This document shows positions 37,820-47,000 of a stretch of DNA of 64,000 bases, one piece after another (position 1 is the stretch's first letter; each line of letters begins with the position of its first letter). Source of the DNA: DATKMP01 sp963790045 (GTDB taxonomy: Bacteria > Bacteroidota > Ignavibacteria > UBA10030). A program made the position numbers and the translations under genes. The notes beneath the pieces were generated by a model. It made no database searches and was not told the DNA's origin. It saw only the letters and a program-made list of their open reading frames with translations. Location: positions 1 through 64,000 of the forward strand of contig CAWBMS010000015.1 of the NCBI GenBank assembly GCA_963790045.1. Reading direction: 5' to 3'.

Positions 37820-37928
37820 TCAAGGACATAGAAATCTTGTCCACTTCAGAACGTAAGCTCTCAGGTTGTAAATGTGCATATATCTGCGTTGTCTTCATAT
37901 CAGAGTGTCCGAGTAAGTCCTTTATCAT
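37820..37928 (-). pseudogene. C-terminal remnant of a third tyrosine recombinase
   Basis: Encodes MIKDLLGHSDMKTTQIYAHL and then the tail to the stop, nearly identical to the end of the recombinase at 38673-39698 and including the catalytic Tyr. DNA homology spans about 37817-37935 and 38676-38790 and stops sharply at the upstream side. A leftover from a tandem or replaced element. It makes the lipoprotein gene at 38020-38614 flanked by direct repeats. Confidence 0.85.
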
Positions 37929-38019
37929 ATACAATTTTTATGTTGCTTATTGCATTTTAATTTGTTAAAACATATAATATTAGCAATCTAATTTTTCCAA
38001 CATAATTCCGGAGGATGCT

Positions 38020-38614
38020 ATGAAATATTTATTTCTGTTATCGACTTTATTTTGTACGCTTCTTTTAGGTTGTGCATCTGCTACATATATAGCACCTAAT
38101 ATTACGGCTGAATCAAGTGAAAACTATAGTAAAATTGTAAATAAATCTTTTAATAAGGACATGGTCGGCGTTAATTCAATATGCTGGTTCGACTTTTTTT
38201 GGCATCGATAATTTCGAGAAACAATCTGGACTTCTTATTTTATCATTCGGTGCATCTAATCCGTCTGAGTATATAACTGGTGGTCATTGGAAAGTCTCTT
38301 CAATAGCTGTGAATTATGAGGGAGACTATGTTGACTACTTAGTTAAATATGCACAAGGGAAATTACAAGGAAAAATGAATATTGTTGTTACTGAAATCGA
38401 TTCAATGCACACAAGAGTGACTATTAAAGCTCGTTACATTTTCACTGCAATAGCACCGCATACAAATAATCAAGAGACATGGTCATTTGATTCAGGTGGA
38501 TATGATGCGCATGAAGTAACAAGCCATACTATTGGGACAGAGAAATCCAGAACTTTAGCACCGACGTATAAAGCTGAAAAGGCAATTCTTGACGCAATAT
38601 CAGAAATCAAGTAA
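38020..38614 (+). CDS. Putative lipoprotein, element cargo (one frameshift)
   Basis: ATG preceded by GGAGGA. Leader MKYLFLLSTLFCTLLLGC is a clear lipobox. The first frame runs to NKSFNK and then degenerates. The second frame reads TWSALIQYAGSTFFGIDNFE, then KQSGLLILSFGASNPSEY, and continues to the stop, so one surplus base near 38157-38161 (AAGGACATGG) is inferred. About 197 residues when joined. The W-x-A-L ... F-x-I-x-N-x-x-K-x-S-G-L-L pattern resembles small envelope lipoproteins of unknown function. The only plus-strand gene in the element; flanked by integrase 3' repeats. Confidence 0.7.
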
Positions 38615-38672
38615 TAACATTACTCGCGCATATAATTTTCGTGTAAGTAAAAACTCGCTATAAGCAACGATC

Positions 38673-39698
38673 TCAGTTCAAGGATAGAGAAATCTTGTCC
38701 ACTTCAGAACGTAAGCTATCCGGTTGCAAATGTGCGTATATCTGTGTTGTTTTCATATCCGAGTGCCCAAGTAAGTCCTTTATCATATACAATGAAGTTC
38801 CACCTTGTGCAAGCCACGAAGCAAACGTATGCCGGAGAGAATGGAAATGCAATTTTTCATTGAGACCGGCACGCCGGACGTACCGCTTGAATTGGTGTGA
38901 TACCGTTGAAGGAAGTAATTTCTTCCCATATTGATCGTAGAACACGGCATCACTTTCAGTTTTTACATTCCCTCTTCGATCTTGTAGTATCCGGCATAAT
39001 GCTTCACTCATTGGCACAACACGGTTCTTTTTTGATTTTGTGGTGAAGGAATCGCTATTCTGCACGAGAATTACTTTTGCACTGAAATCTACATCCTGCC
39101 AACGCAAGGCGAGTAACTCACCAAGCCGCAAGCCGGTGAGAAGTCCGGTGATACACAACTCTCGAAAATCTTTTTCCGCTACAGTAGATAGAAAAAGTTT
39201 AAAATCCATTTCAGAAAAAAACACCGGAAGAATTTCCCTTACCTTTGGCTTTTGAACTTTCCGAAATGGATTCGAGAAAAGGTAACTCCATTGAACGGCT
39301 TTTTCAAAAGCTGAAGCAAGGGCAATGTAATAACTTCTTGCACCCCATTCCGATGCTTCCCCCTTTTTTATACTGAGAAAATTCTCAATCTCTCGAATGC
39401 CTATGGTATGCAAGTACCGATCCCCTTCAATACGAAGGAACTCTCTGAATGCCGTTTGATATGTTCTAAAAGTCTTTTCTGTTAAAACGTTTTTAGCATA
39501 CGTTGAATATTCCTTTACAAAGGATGAAAACAATATCGTTCTTTGTTTTCGTTTTTGTTCATATTCATTTTTTTTGAACCGCTGAAGGAAGCAAAAGGCG
39601 TCCGATTTCTTCCGGCACTTTGTAGAGACTTTACGCCGGACATTGTGTTCATCGGAATAAAACAGATAATACACTTCACCAATCTTGGAGAGAAACAT
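38673..39698 (-). CDS. Tyrosine recombinase (phage-type integrase)
   Basis: About 341 residues from MFLSKIGEVYYLFYSDE, which fits an arm-binding N-terminus; the longer upstream start would run into the attachment repeat side. The core-binding domain is followed by the catalytic Arg in TGLRLGELLALRWQDVD, Lys in TTKSKKNRVV, HSLRHTFASWL, GHSDMKTTQIYAHL with Tyr, and a short tail. Closely related to the 32842-34008 recombinase over core and catalytic domains. Adjacent to the far attachment repeat, the usual place for the integrase of an island. Confidence 0.92.
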   Translation of the reverse strand: MFLSKIGEVYYLFYSDEHNVRRKVSTKCRKKSDAFCFLQRFKKNEYEQKRKQRTILFSSFVKEYSTYAKNVLTEKTFRTYQTAFREFLRIEGDRYLHTIGIREIENFLSIKKGEASEWGARSYYIALASAFEKAVQWSYLFSNPFRKVQKPKVREILPVFFSEMDFKLFLSTVAEKDFRELCITGLLTGLRLGELLALRWQDVDFSAKVILVQNSDSFTTKSKKNRVVPMSEALCRILQDRRGNVKTESDAVFYDQYGKKLLPSTVSHQFKRYVRRAGLNEKLHFHSLRHTFASWLAQGGTSLYMIKDLLGHSDMKTTQIYAHLQPDSLRSEVDKISLSLN

Positions 39699-39806
39699 TG
39701 CGCACCTCAATTCTCTGAGTGCAAAAAGAAATCTACAGTGCCTAAAAAAGTGCCAAGTGTTGAAAAATGAAAAGAATTGCAAGGGGATTCTGTAGCTTGC
39801 AGAGAG

Positions 39807-39845
39807 TTAGGAAACTGCTGCTCTATCCAACTGAGCTACAGGGGC
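39807..39845 (-). repeat. Far attachment repeat (tRNA-Arg 5' half)
   Basis: Identical to 32289-32327. It is a tRNA fragment without anticodon-stem partner or 3' half. It marks the outer boundary of the element and was probably part of the original chromosomal tRNA gene. Confidence 0.9.
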
Positions 39846-40389
39846 GTTGGATATTGCTTCATCACTTCACCATGCATCGGCGTTATTCATTCACACATAT
39901 TTTTTCCCTCTGGAAGCAATCTTATTACGACTCAGTCAATTTACAAAACATTGATGGGGAAGGCAATAAGCTTTCAGAAGATATTGATCCTTTCCCGATC
40001 ACAGAACAGGAATAGAACGACAGCACATACTCCACGGGCGTGAACTATGCGGCAAGCCAAAGAATTTCGAATTTTAGCGGAGATGAGGGAAAAGAATTGC
40101 AGAGGATAAAGCAATTTGCCTTTAAGAGAGGGTTGTTGACAATGATTGATTCTCATAAGGCGCAAAGGAAACGACAGAAAAGGAGATATGCAACTTGCGA
40201 TTACAAGATGTTGTTATAATTTTCCGGCTGCGGAACGAAGAAAATATAATTTGTCATGCCCTGAGTGTTTATCTGTCAGCATGCTTTGCTTACCTCTCTT
40301 CTCTGGATTCCCACCTTTGCGAGAATGACGATGCAAAAATCGGGGTATGGAATCCGACAATTAAAAAATTCTGATCCTACGATTTTTTC
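39846..40389. other. Spacer beyond the element
   Basis: No supported gene in about 540 bases. Plus-strand frames here are short and one crosses the attachment repeat. A segment near 40300-40330 (CTGGATTCCCACC, then TTTGCGAGAATGACG) resembles the degenerate intergenic hairpin repeats common in many bacteria. The original promoter of tRNA-Arg should lie in the first 100 bases. Confidence 0.4.
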
Positions 40390-40674
40390 CTACCGGATAA
40401 AACAATACCAGAGCGCAACAGGGATCATTCCTTTTCCTGTGCCCTCGATACTTCGTTCCGCTTCTATAAGCGATGCTACACGTTCGCCGTGGGCATCATA
40501 CACAGAATCGTTATTGATGCTCATCATTTTTCTGTTATCGGAATCGAACAAATTGTTTCCGCGCATTGTTGCAACGCGCCGGTTATCGCTGTCATAAATC
40601 ACCTGGCCGCGCATGGACGCAATTTTTCGCTGGCTTGCATTATATAATCCCAACCCCCGCATATTATAAGTCAT
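40390..40674 (-). CDS. Small protein of four 16-residue repeats
   Basis: 94 residues with AAAGGA before the ATG. After MTYNMRGLG come four contiguous units of exactly 16: LYNASQRKIASMRGQV, IYDSDNRRVATMRGNN, LFDSDNRKMMSINNDS and VYDAHGERVASLIEAE. The pattern [LIV]-[YF]-D-x-x-x-R-[KR]-[VI]-[AM]-[ST]-[ML] suggests short beta-hairpins stacked in a meander or solenoid. No signal peptide. Function unknown; I do not recognise the family. Confidence 0.75.
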   Translation of the reverse strand: MTYNMRGLGLYNASQRKIASMRGQVIYDSDNRRVATMRGNNLFDSDNRKMMSINNDSVYDAHGERVASLIEAERSIEGTGKGMIPVALWYCFIR

Positions 40675-40743
40675 TATCTATTTCCTTTCGATAAAAGATT
40701 GTGTTTGTCATCGATCCATAAATCTGATTGCGGTTTATACCGT

Positions 40744-41295
40744 TCATTCGTTTTTCATTTTCTGAAAGACTGGAACTGCTGGAATGGTTTCCGGCAACTT
40801 TATGGATTTGTGGGTTATGCGTACCGGTTTCTGGTGTTCACGTTCAAAGGCATTCACCCACGCTGCCGGAGACACATCTTGAACGTGTTCGGAGAACGTG
40901 AGTGTGTAGCCATCAGGATCAAGAATCGTGAACATTCTATCGCCCCAGAATTCGGTTTTAGGTTCTTCAACGATTACAGCGCCTTTTCGTTTTACTTCTG
41001 CAAAATATTCGTCTATAGATCGTGTTCCTGCCATTTTGAAACGAAACTGTACGCCGACGCCTGCTTTATTCTGGCGAAGGTCTTCTTTTCGTTCCTGCTT
41101 ACGGATGGTGCGAACCGGCAACAGCATGAGCACGGGTGCATCTAATCCAACTGTCGCAATAACAATGTCACCGTTTTTGTTTTCGTGTTTATCAAGTGTC
41201 ATCAATCCGAGCGTGCGTGTATAAAATCCGATGCTTTGCAGCATATCGCATACCCTAATACTTGGTGCCAAGATATTCGCTTTGCGTTCATCCAT
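40744..41295 (-). CDS. VOC (glyoxalase/bleomycin-resistance) family protein
   Basis: 183 residues from MDERKANILAPSIRVCDM, with AAAGGATT upstream; the longer start is rejected. Paired beta-alpha-beta modules: SIGFYTRTLGLMTLDK near 23, and FTILDPDGYTLTFSEH near 140, which has the typical DPDGxxx[IL]x[FL] end and a terminal Glu metal ligand. The first module lacks an obvious N-terminal His ligand. Substrate not determinable. A Pro/Val-rich tail follows the fold. Confidence 0.85.
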   Translation of the reverse strand: MDERKANILAPSIRVCDMLQSIGFYTRTLGLMTLDKHENKNGDIVIATVGLDAPVLMLLPVRTIRKQERKEDLRQNKAGVGVQFRFKMAGTRSIDEYFAEVKRKGAVIVEEPKTEFWGDRMFTILDPDGYTLTFSEHVQDVSPAAWVNAFEREHQKPVRITHKSIKLPETIPAVPVFQKMKNE

Positions 41296-41677
41296 ACTAT
41301 TGCCAATCCTTTTTCCAGACAAGATTAAAAACAATGGATGGCAAAACATTCTGTAGAGGGAAAGAGAAACAACAACGCTATGTTGTTGTAGGTAGTTTCG
41401 TAAGAAACGTCGTTCGGTCAGACAATCGCGGCGATCCTACCGATGATTCATTTCTCTATTCCCGATGAGAACGGTTCGCCTTCTTTGACTGTTTTAAGCA
41501 TACCTTCTTTCCACTTCAATAGCAAGGTATATAATTTCTTATAGTTGGATTTTGCAATTGCAATACAACGTAAAATGCCCCTGGCTTCGACGCCTCACTG
41601 AATCACATTGACAGGCAACGATATATTTGGACGCGTGCAACGTGTCCCTCCACCAATTTTTTATTTCGGAAAAATAC
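41296..41677. other. Spacer between the VOC gene and obg
   Basis: No ATG-initiated gene. A minus-strand frame without start (about 41590-41448) reads like protein (YKKLYTLLLKWKEGMLKTVK, then EGEPFSSGIEK) and ends in a stop; it may be a gene remnant. Confidence 0.35.
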
Positions 41678-42665
41678 TTATTCCTTCTCCACCGCGTCCC
41701 ACATAGCAGCAAGCAGTCCGTCGATGCCATCATGCGTAACAGCAGAAATATAGTGCGGATACAGCCCACGCCCGAATTTTATTTTTTTCAATTTCGTTTT
41801 TTCATCATCATTGATTATGTCGGTTTTGGTGACAACGATAATTTTCTTTTTCTTCGCCAATGATGCATGAAATTGCCGGAGTTCGTTCAGCAGTATTTCA
41901 TAATCGTGTTTGTGATTTTCGCTCATACAATCGATGAGGAATACCAGCACTTTTGTTCGCTCGATGTGTTTTAAGAATTGAATGCCAAGTCCTTTTCCTT
42001 CGTGTGCGCCTTCGATCAATCCGGGAATATCGGCAACCACAAAACTCTTTCCTTCGCTGTAACGCACCATTCCGAGATTGGGCACAAGCGTAGTGAATGG
42101 ATAATCCGCAATCTTCGGCTTTGCCGCAGAGATGCTCGCAATCAACGTGGACTTGCCGGCATTCGGAAAGCCGACCAATCCGACATCGGCAAGAAGTTTT
42201 AATTCAAGAATCAGGTCGTGTTCTTCGCCTTCTTCGCCCGGCTGTGCAAACCGCGGCGCTTGATTGGTTGCCGTGGCAAATTCCGAATTGCCTTTGCCGC
42301 CGCGCCCGCCTTCTGCAATCACCACTTCATCGCCATGTTCTACAAGATCGGCAAGTACTCTTTTTTGCAGCATCGCGCACTAACGTACCACACGGCACTT
42401 TAATCACTTGATCCACACCCGACTTGCCTTCACAATTCTGTCCCTGTCCGTTATCGCCATTGTGTGCAAGATAGCGCTGCTTGTATTTGAAATCCAACAG
42501 CGTATTCAATTGTTTATCCGCACGAATTATGATACTGCCGCCTCGCCCGCCGTTACCGCCATCCGGCCCGCCTTTCGGGACATATTTTTCCCGCCGAAAA
42601 CTGACGATGCCTTTTCCGCCATTGCCGGCTTTTACATAAATTTTTGCTTCATCGATGAAGTGCAT
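41678..42665 (-). CDS. obg: GTPase Obg/CgtA (one frameshift)
   Basis: Ribosome-associated GTPase acting in 50S assembly and growth control. The first frame gives the glycine-rich Obg fold (KAGNGGKGIVSFRREKYVPK, GGPDGGNGGRGG) and runs to VPCGTLVRDAAKK. The second starts in RVLADLVEHGDEVVIAEGG and continues with GFPNAGKST (G1), DIPGLIEGAHEGKGLG (G3) and TKTD (G4). The break is at the A6 run and GTAC 42355-42358, so its exact base is unclear. About 328-330 residues. Lacks the C-terminal Asp-rich or TGS extension of some Obgs. Confidence 0.92.
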
Positions 42666-42692
42666 AAACTCTTTCTAAAACTATTTACATTA

Positions 42693-42760
42693 GTCAGTTT
42701 GAGCATGTCGAAGACTGACATTATTACTTAAGAATCACGCTTCGACAAGCTCAGCGTGAC
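42693..42760. repeat. Pair of inverted palindromic elements
   Basis: GTCAGTTTGAGCATGTCGAA and its flank (42693-42719) is followed by the opposite orientation CTTCGACAAGCTCA within 42735-42760. Each unit is itself an imperfect palindrome, and together they form a large stem-loop. Such TGAGC-x-TGTCGAAG units are common dispersed intergenic repeats. It lies between obg and the upstream gene and may act as a terminator. Confidence 0.6.
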
Positions 42761-42765
42761 TATAT

Positions 42766-44051
42766 TTATTCCGATTTGGTGGAATGGTAATGTGCAAACA
42801 ACCGGTCGGTGAACAATACTGCTTCATTACCGAACGGATCAACATCATTCACGATATATAATGCGTCAAGATAATGCGCCACATCTTCCCACGATTTTTG
42901 CAAACTGATCTCCATCACCGCACCAAGAAACGCCGGTTCATCCCTGTTAAATATTTTCCGCACGATCAATTCATGTTCATCGTCGTTAAACAGATCACAG
43001 ATTTTTTTTTGTTTCAAGCCGGGAGAAGAAGCAAGATATTCATCGTCGTCTTCACCACCGAACACCAGCACCGGATTTTTGGCTGCGGCAGAAAAAAGTT
43101 CATTCACCTGCTCTTTTTCTTCGGCTGGCTGAGGAAGAGAAGCAGGTTTCGGTGTTTGTTCAACCGATAGAACTGCCGTCTGTTCCACAGGCGCTGAGGG
43201 ACATGTTCCGGTACATCAACGGCAACGGGCACAACTTCTGTTTCAACTTCCGGTGTGCTTTCTATTCCCGTTCGAACGATTTCAATATACTGCGCCAACT
43301 GCTCAACGGTGAGATGTGAGACTTCCCGTTTGTCACGCTCGAATTCCAACCGCGACTGAATATCCAACAACTTTTTATCTTCAAAGAAAACAATGGCGGC
43401 ATTGATGGGCAGCGTTTGTTGTTCAAACTCTTGCCGTGGAGACATTTTGCCGGATTCCACAAACGCAAATAAGGCGCGCGTCATCTTTGCCAATTCCAAA
43501 CTGGAATGCTGCACCACGACTTCGCGATCGATTTTTTCCAGCAATTCCTTGAATTCCTCAAACGTCAAGTCCGCCAAGCCGTGATCCACTAGGTAACGTT
43601 TGATAAGTTCGGGAAAATATATGTAATCGACGCAATAATGCAACTTCTTTTCAATCACGCTTGCCGCCACGTGCCGCTGTTCGCCGCCGATGAAGTTCAG
43701 CAGCGTCCATTGCGGCCGGCATAAATAATTGAATTGAAAATGCACGGACTCATCTAACAGCGATTCAAATTCCTGATTGTCGAAATGATACCGAAGCACG
43801 AGCAATAAATCGATTTGCCGCTGCAAGCTGACAACTTCCGGCAACGAATACGGAAATTTTTTCGAACGATATTCCAATCCGCGTTCCAGCAGCAAATTCT
43901 TTTCCACTTCCGCCTTGAAATACGCTTTGATGGCAGGATGGATATCCGCCGAGAGAATTGCTTTCAGTTCTACGCCGTCTTCTTCGCCAATCGTTTTGGT
44001 GCGAACGGCGTTCATGATCGCTTCTATTTCCGATTCAAAAATATAGCCCAC
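42766..44051 (-). CDS. Unknown cytoplasmic protein (probable frameshift)
   Basis: Two overlapping frames that appear to be one protein of about 428 residues. The N-terminal part (43200-44051) is helical (IEAIMNAVRTKTIGEEDGVE, with repeated Leu/Glu-rich helices) and ends in a Val/Pro/Glu linker (STPEVETEVVPVAVDVPEHV). The C-terminal part (from AVLSVEQTPKPASLPQPAEE) starts in the same linker and has an acidic domain ending NEAVLFTDRLFAHYHSTKSE. The switch lies near 43185-43214, beside GTAC 43211-43214. No known domain. It follows the TPR gene by 22 bases. Confidence 0.65.
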
Positions 44052-44073
44052 GTCGCTCTATCCTTCTCTTCGT

Positions 44074-47000
44074 TTATTTTTTCTCGATGATTATTTTCAC
44101 GCGGTCGATTTCTTTTTGCGCTGCAGTTTTGAATTGCACATCTGTCTCTTTCCGGTCCACGATCTGTTTGTACATCAACAATGCTTGATCGTATTTGGAC
44201 ATTTTTTCGTACGCCTGCCCCGCCATATAGTACGAGGTCGAGCCCCAATCCATTTGTGTGCGCTTCGTGACAAGATACGGCACTTTTAAAAACTCTAAAA
44301 TTGCCCGCTGGTATTCACCTTTGTCATAATATGCTTCGCCGATATAATAACGCAACTCCGCTTCCAAATCCGCATCTCCTGCATCCAACAAATGTTGAAG
44401 ATGCACAATCGATTGATCGTAGTATCCAAGTTTTTGATACAGCACACCGATATTGATTTTCTTTTCGATGAGATCGGTATCATCGGGAAAGCGTTCGATA
44501 TATTTTCGCGTCAGATCCAACGCGCCGTCATACAATTCCATTTCTTTGTACGTCATAATGAGATTGCTCATCGCAAACTGCACAAGCCCTGGCGACTTCG
44601 CCTCGTTATCAAGAAGGAAGCGGGACCGTTTGGAAGCAGCATCCCACTGTTCCAGCGTATAGTAGGCATTGCCGAGATTCAATCGGATGCGCGGAATAAT
44701 AGGATCGTTCGGATATTTTTCAAGAATGGAGTTATAAACGATCACGGCGCTATCCGTCTTTTGATTCAACTCGCACACGCGTGCAATCCACGACAGTGCT
44801 TCAGGTACGATCGGCGATTTTGAATAATCCTTCATCACGGCCTGCAAATATTTTTGTGCCCGGTCAAGATCATCCGTGCGAATAAAATATTTTGCGCGTT
44901 CAAATTCAAATTCCGCTTCATAATTTTCATCGGAATATTTTTTATTGAATTCTGTCGTTCGTTTCTCCGCTTCTTTAATATTATCTAAACGGTAATAACA
45001 AATCACGATGCGCGATTGAATATACCGAATCGTCGTATCCTTCTTCGTTTGCTGCAATGCTTCCGAATAACGTGGCAGCGACTCGGCGTATTTTTCACCT
45101 GTGAACAACATGTCCGCCGTCTCCAATGCCACAGACGAAACCTTCCCTCCGGATGCCGATGCAATGCGATTTGCTTCCTGTAAATATTTAGCCGCAAGCT
45201 CTACATTGTTCTCCGCCTTTGCAAACGACGCCAGCGTGTAGTACACGGTTTCTGCTTGTGCCGTTGCTTGATCGCGCAAAATATATTCTGCATACCATTG
45301 TTTTGCATCCGCACGATTGCCGATTTTTTCATAACTGTCCGCCAACTTAAGAATGATCGCACGTTCCGCTTCTGCATTTCCGCTTACCGCAAAATAATCC
45401 TGACGCATTTTTTCCAGCGCTTTTTGATACCACTCAATCGCATGCACGTGATCGTTTGCTGTGTAATACGCATTCGCTTTTCTGTTTTCCAGATCGACAT
45501 TTTTTAATGCGTACGAATACCGTTGTTCCGCCGCATCATAATAATTCAGTGCGTCGGCAACACGACCGCTATCAGAATAATATTGCGCAAGGTACAACGC
45601 CGCCGATGCACTCTTGGCATGATTCGGATGGGATGCAAGATATGCTGTCAAGATTTTCGCGGCGGAATCCCGTTCCATCATACCCTCCAACGACATGGCA
45701 AGCTGAAACTGTGCCGACGGAGTTGTTTCTCGGCCGGGATATTTTTCAATCAACAGTTTGTACGCAAGAATGGCATCGGAATAATTTTTTGATTGATAAT
45801 AAGAATCACCCAACGCAAGCAGTGCAACATCGCGCCCGCGTGCAGCGGAAGATTTCGAAAGGAAGTTTGTACCCAATGCACGGACGGCATCAACCGTTCC
45901 TGCACCTTGAAGGCGCAACGTGAACGCTGCAATCGCTGCCTGGTCGCTCATTTCTCCGGCGGGATAATGTGCGGTCAACGAATCATACAACGCAATCGCT
46001 TTTGCGGAAAAATCTTTCCCGCGTTCAGTCTTTGCCCCTTCCCTCAACGCCAGCAATTCAAAAGATTGCCCCGCCTTGAACCATGCCGACTGCCGTAAAT
46101 TTTCATCCAGATCGGCATTGAGTGCAGAACGGTACTGTTCTGCTGCAAGTTCGTAATCTTTTAAATCGACAAAATATATTTCTGCAAGGCGGTACGCAAG
46201 ATCGCCTTTGCTCTTCTGCGCAATCACATCGCCAATGAGCAGTGCAAGTTTTTGTACGCCTTCGTCGCGGCTTCGCAAATCGAACGCTTTCGTTAAACGA
46301 ATTTGTTTTTGTGCTTCATCGACAAACTCACTGCTCGGATATTTCTTCAACAATCCTTCCAATACCGCAATGGCACCGTCAATATCGCCGTCTTTTTTCT
46401 TCGCAAGCCCCAACGTGAACGCTGCATCATCGACGAACTCGCTGTTGGGGAATTTATCAAGAAGCAGTTCACATTGAGTCACAGCGATCTTTGCATCGCT
46501 CAACTCGTTGAGTGCTATCGTCGCACTTTCACATAATATGCGCGGCAATAATTTATCATCAGCAAATTGCTGTTGATACAATCGTGTAAGACGGACAGCT
46601 TCTGCATAATTTTTCGTAATCTTCGCCGCCTTGAACGCACCGATCAAAATCGCTCGCCGATCAATAGTGCCCACGCTATCACTCATCGCTTTGGTATAAT
46701 ACTGCGCCGCTTTATTCACATCGCCGATTCGTTCTGCTGCAACTGCCGCACGATAGAACGCTTCGCCGTTTCTCGCACCGCGAATATTCGCCACACGTTC
46801 AAACAAGGACAAGGCACGCGGAAATGAACGCACACGATTATTCGCTTCCGCCATTTCCATCAACGCATCCTGACGCAATTGAGCGGGCGCATTCATGCTG
46901 TTGTCAGACAATGTTTTCCATGCTTTCATCGCATCATCTGTATTGCCGGCAGAATTTTTCAGCACACCAGACGTGAACAGCGCATCATAATAACTCGCCG

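Larger units (their letters stand above)
32289..39845. mobile_element. 7.5-kb integrated element in tRNA-Arg(CCT)
   Basis: Bounded by 39-bp direct repeats of the tRNA 5' half. Contents from the tRNA outward: small ORF, tyrosine recombinase with a winged-helix N-terminus, HNH nuclease, HTH protein, an unknown gene, a lipoprotein, YafQ/DinJ, an integrase C-terminal remnant, a second lipoprotein (+) and a second tyrosine recombinase next to the far repeat. No capsid, terminase large subunit, relaxase or replication gene is recognisable. It is an integrative island or satellite rather than a full phage or conjugative element. Confidence 0.88.

Noticed and set aside
39767..40015. Plus-strand frame of 82 codons across the far attachment repeat
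   Set aside because: It runs through the tRNA-derived repeat and the antisense 5' end of the integrase region, has no ribosome-binding site and no recognisable domain.
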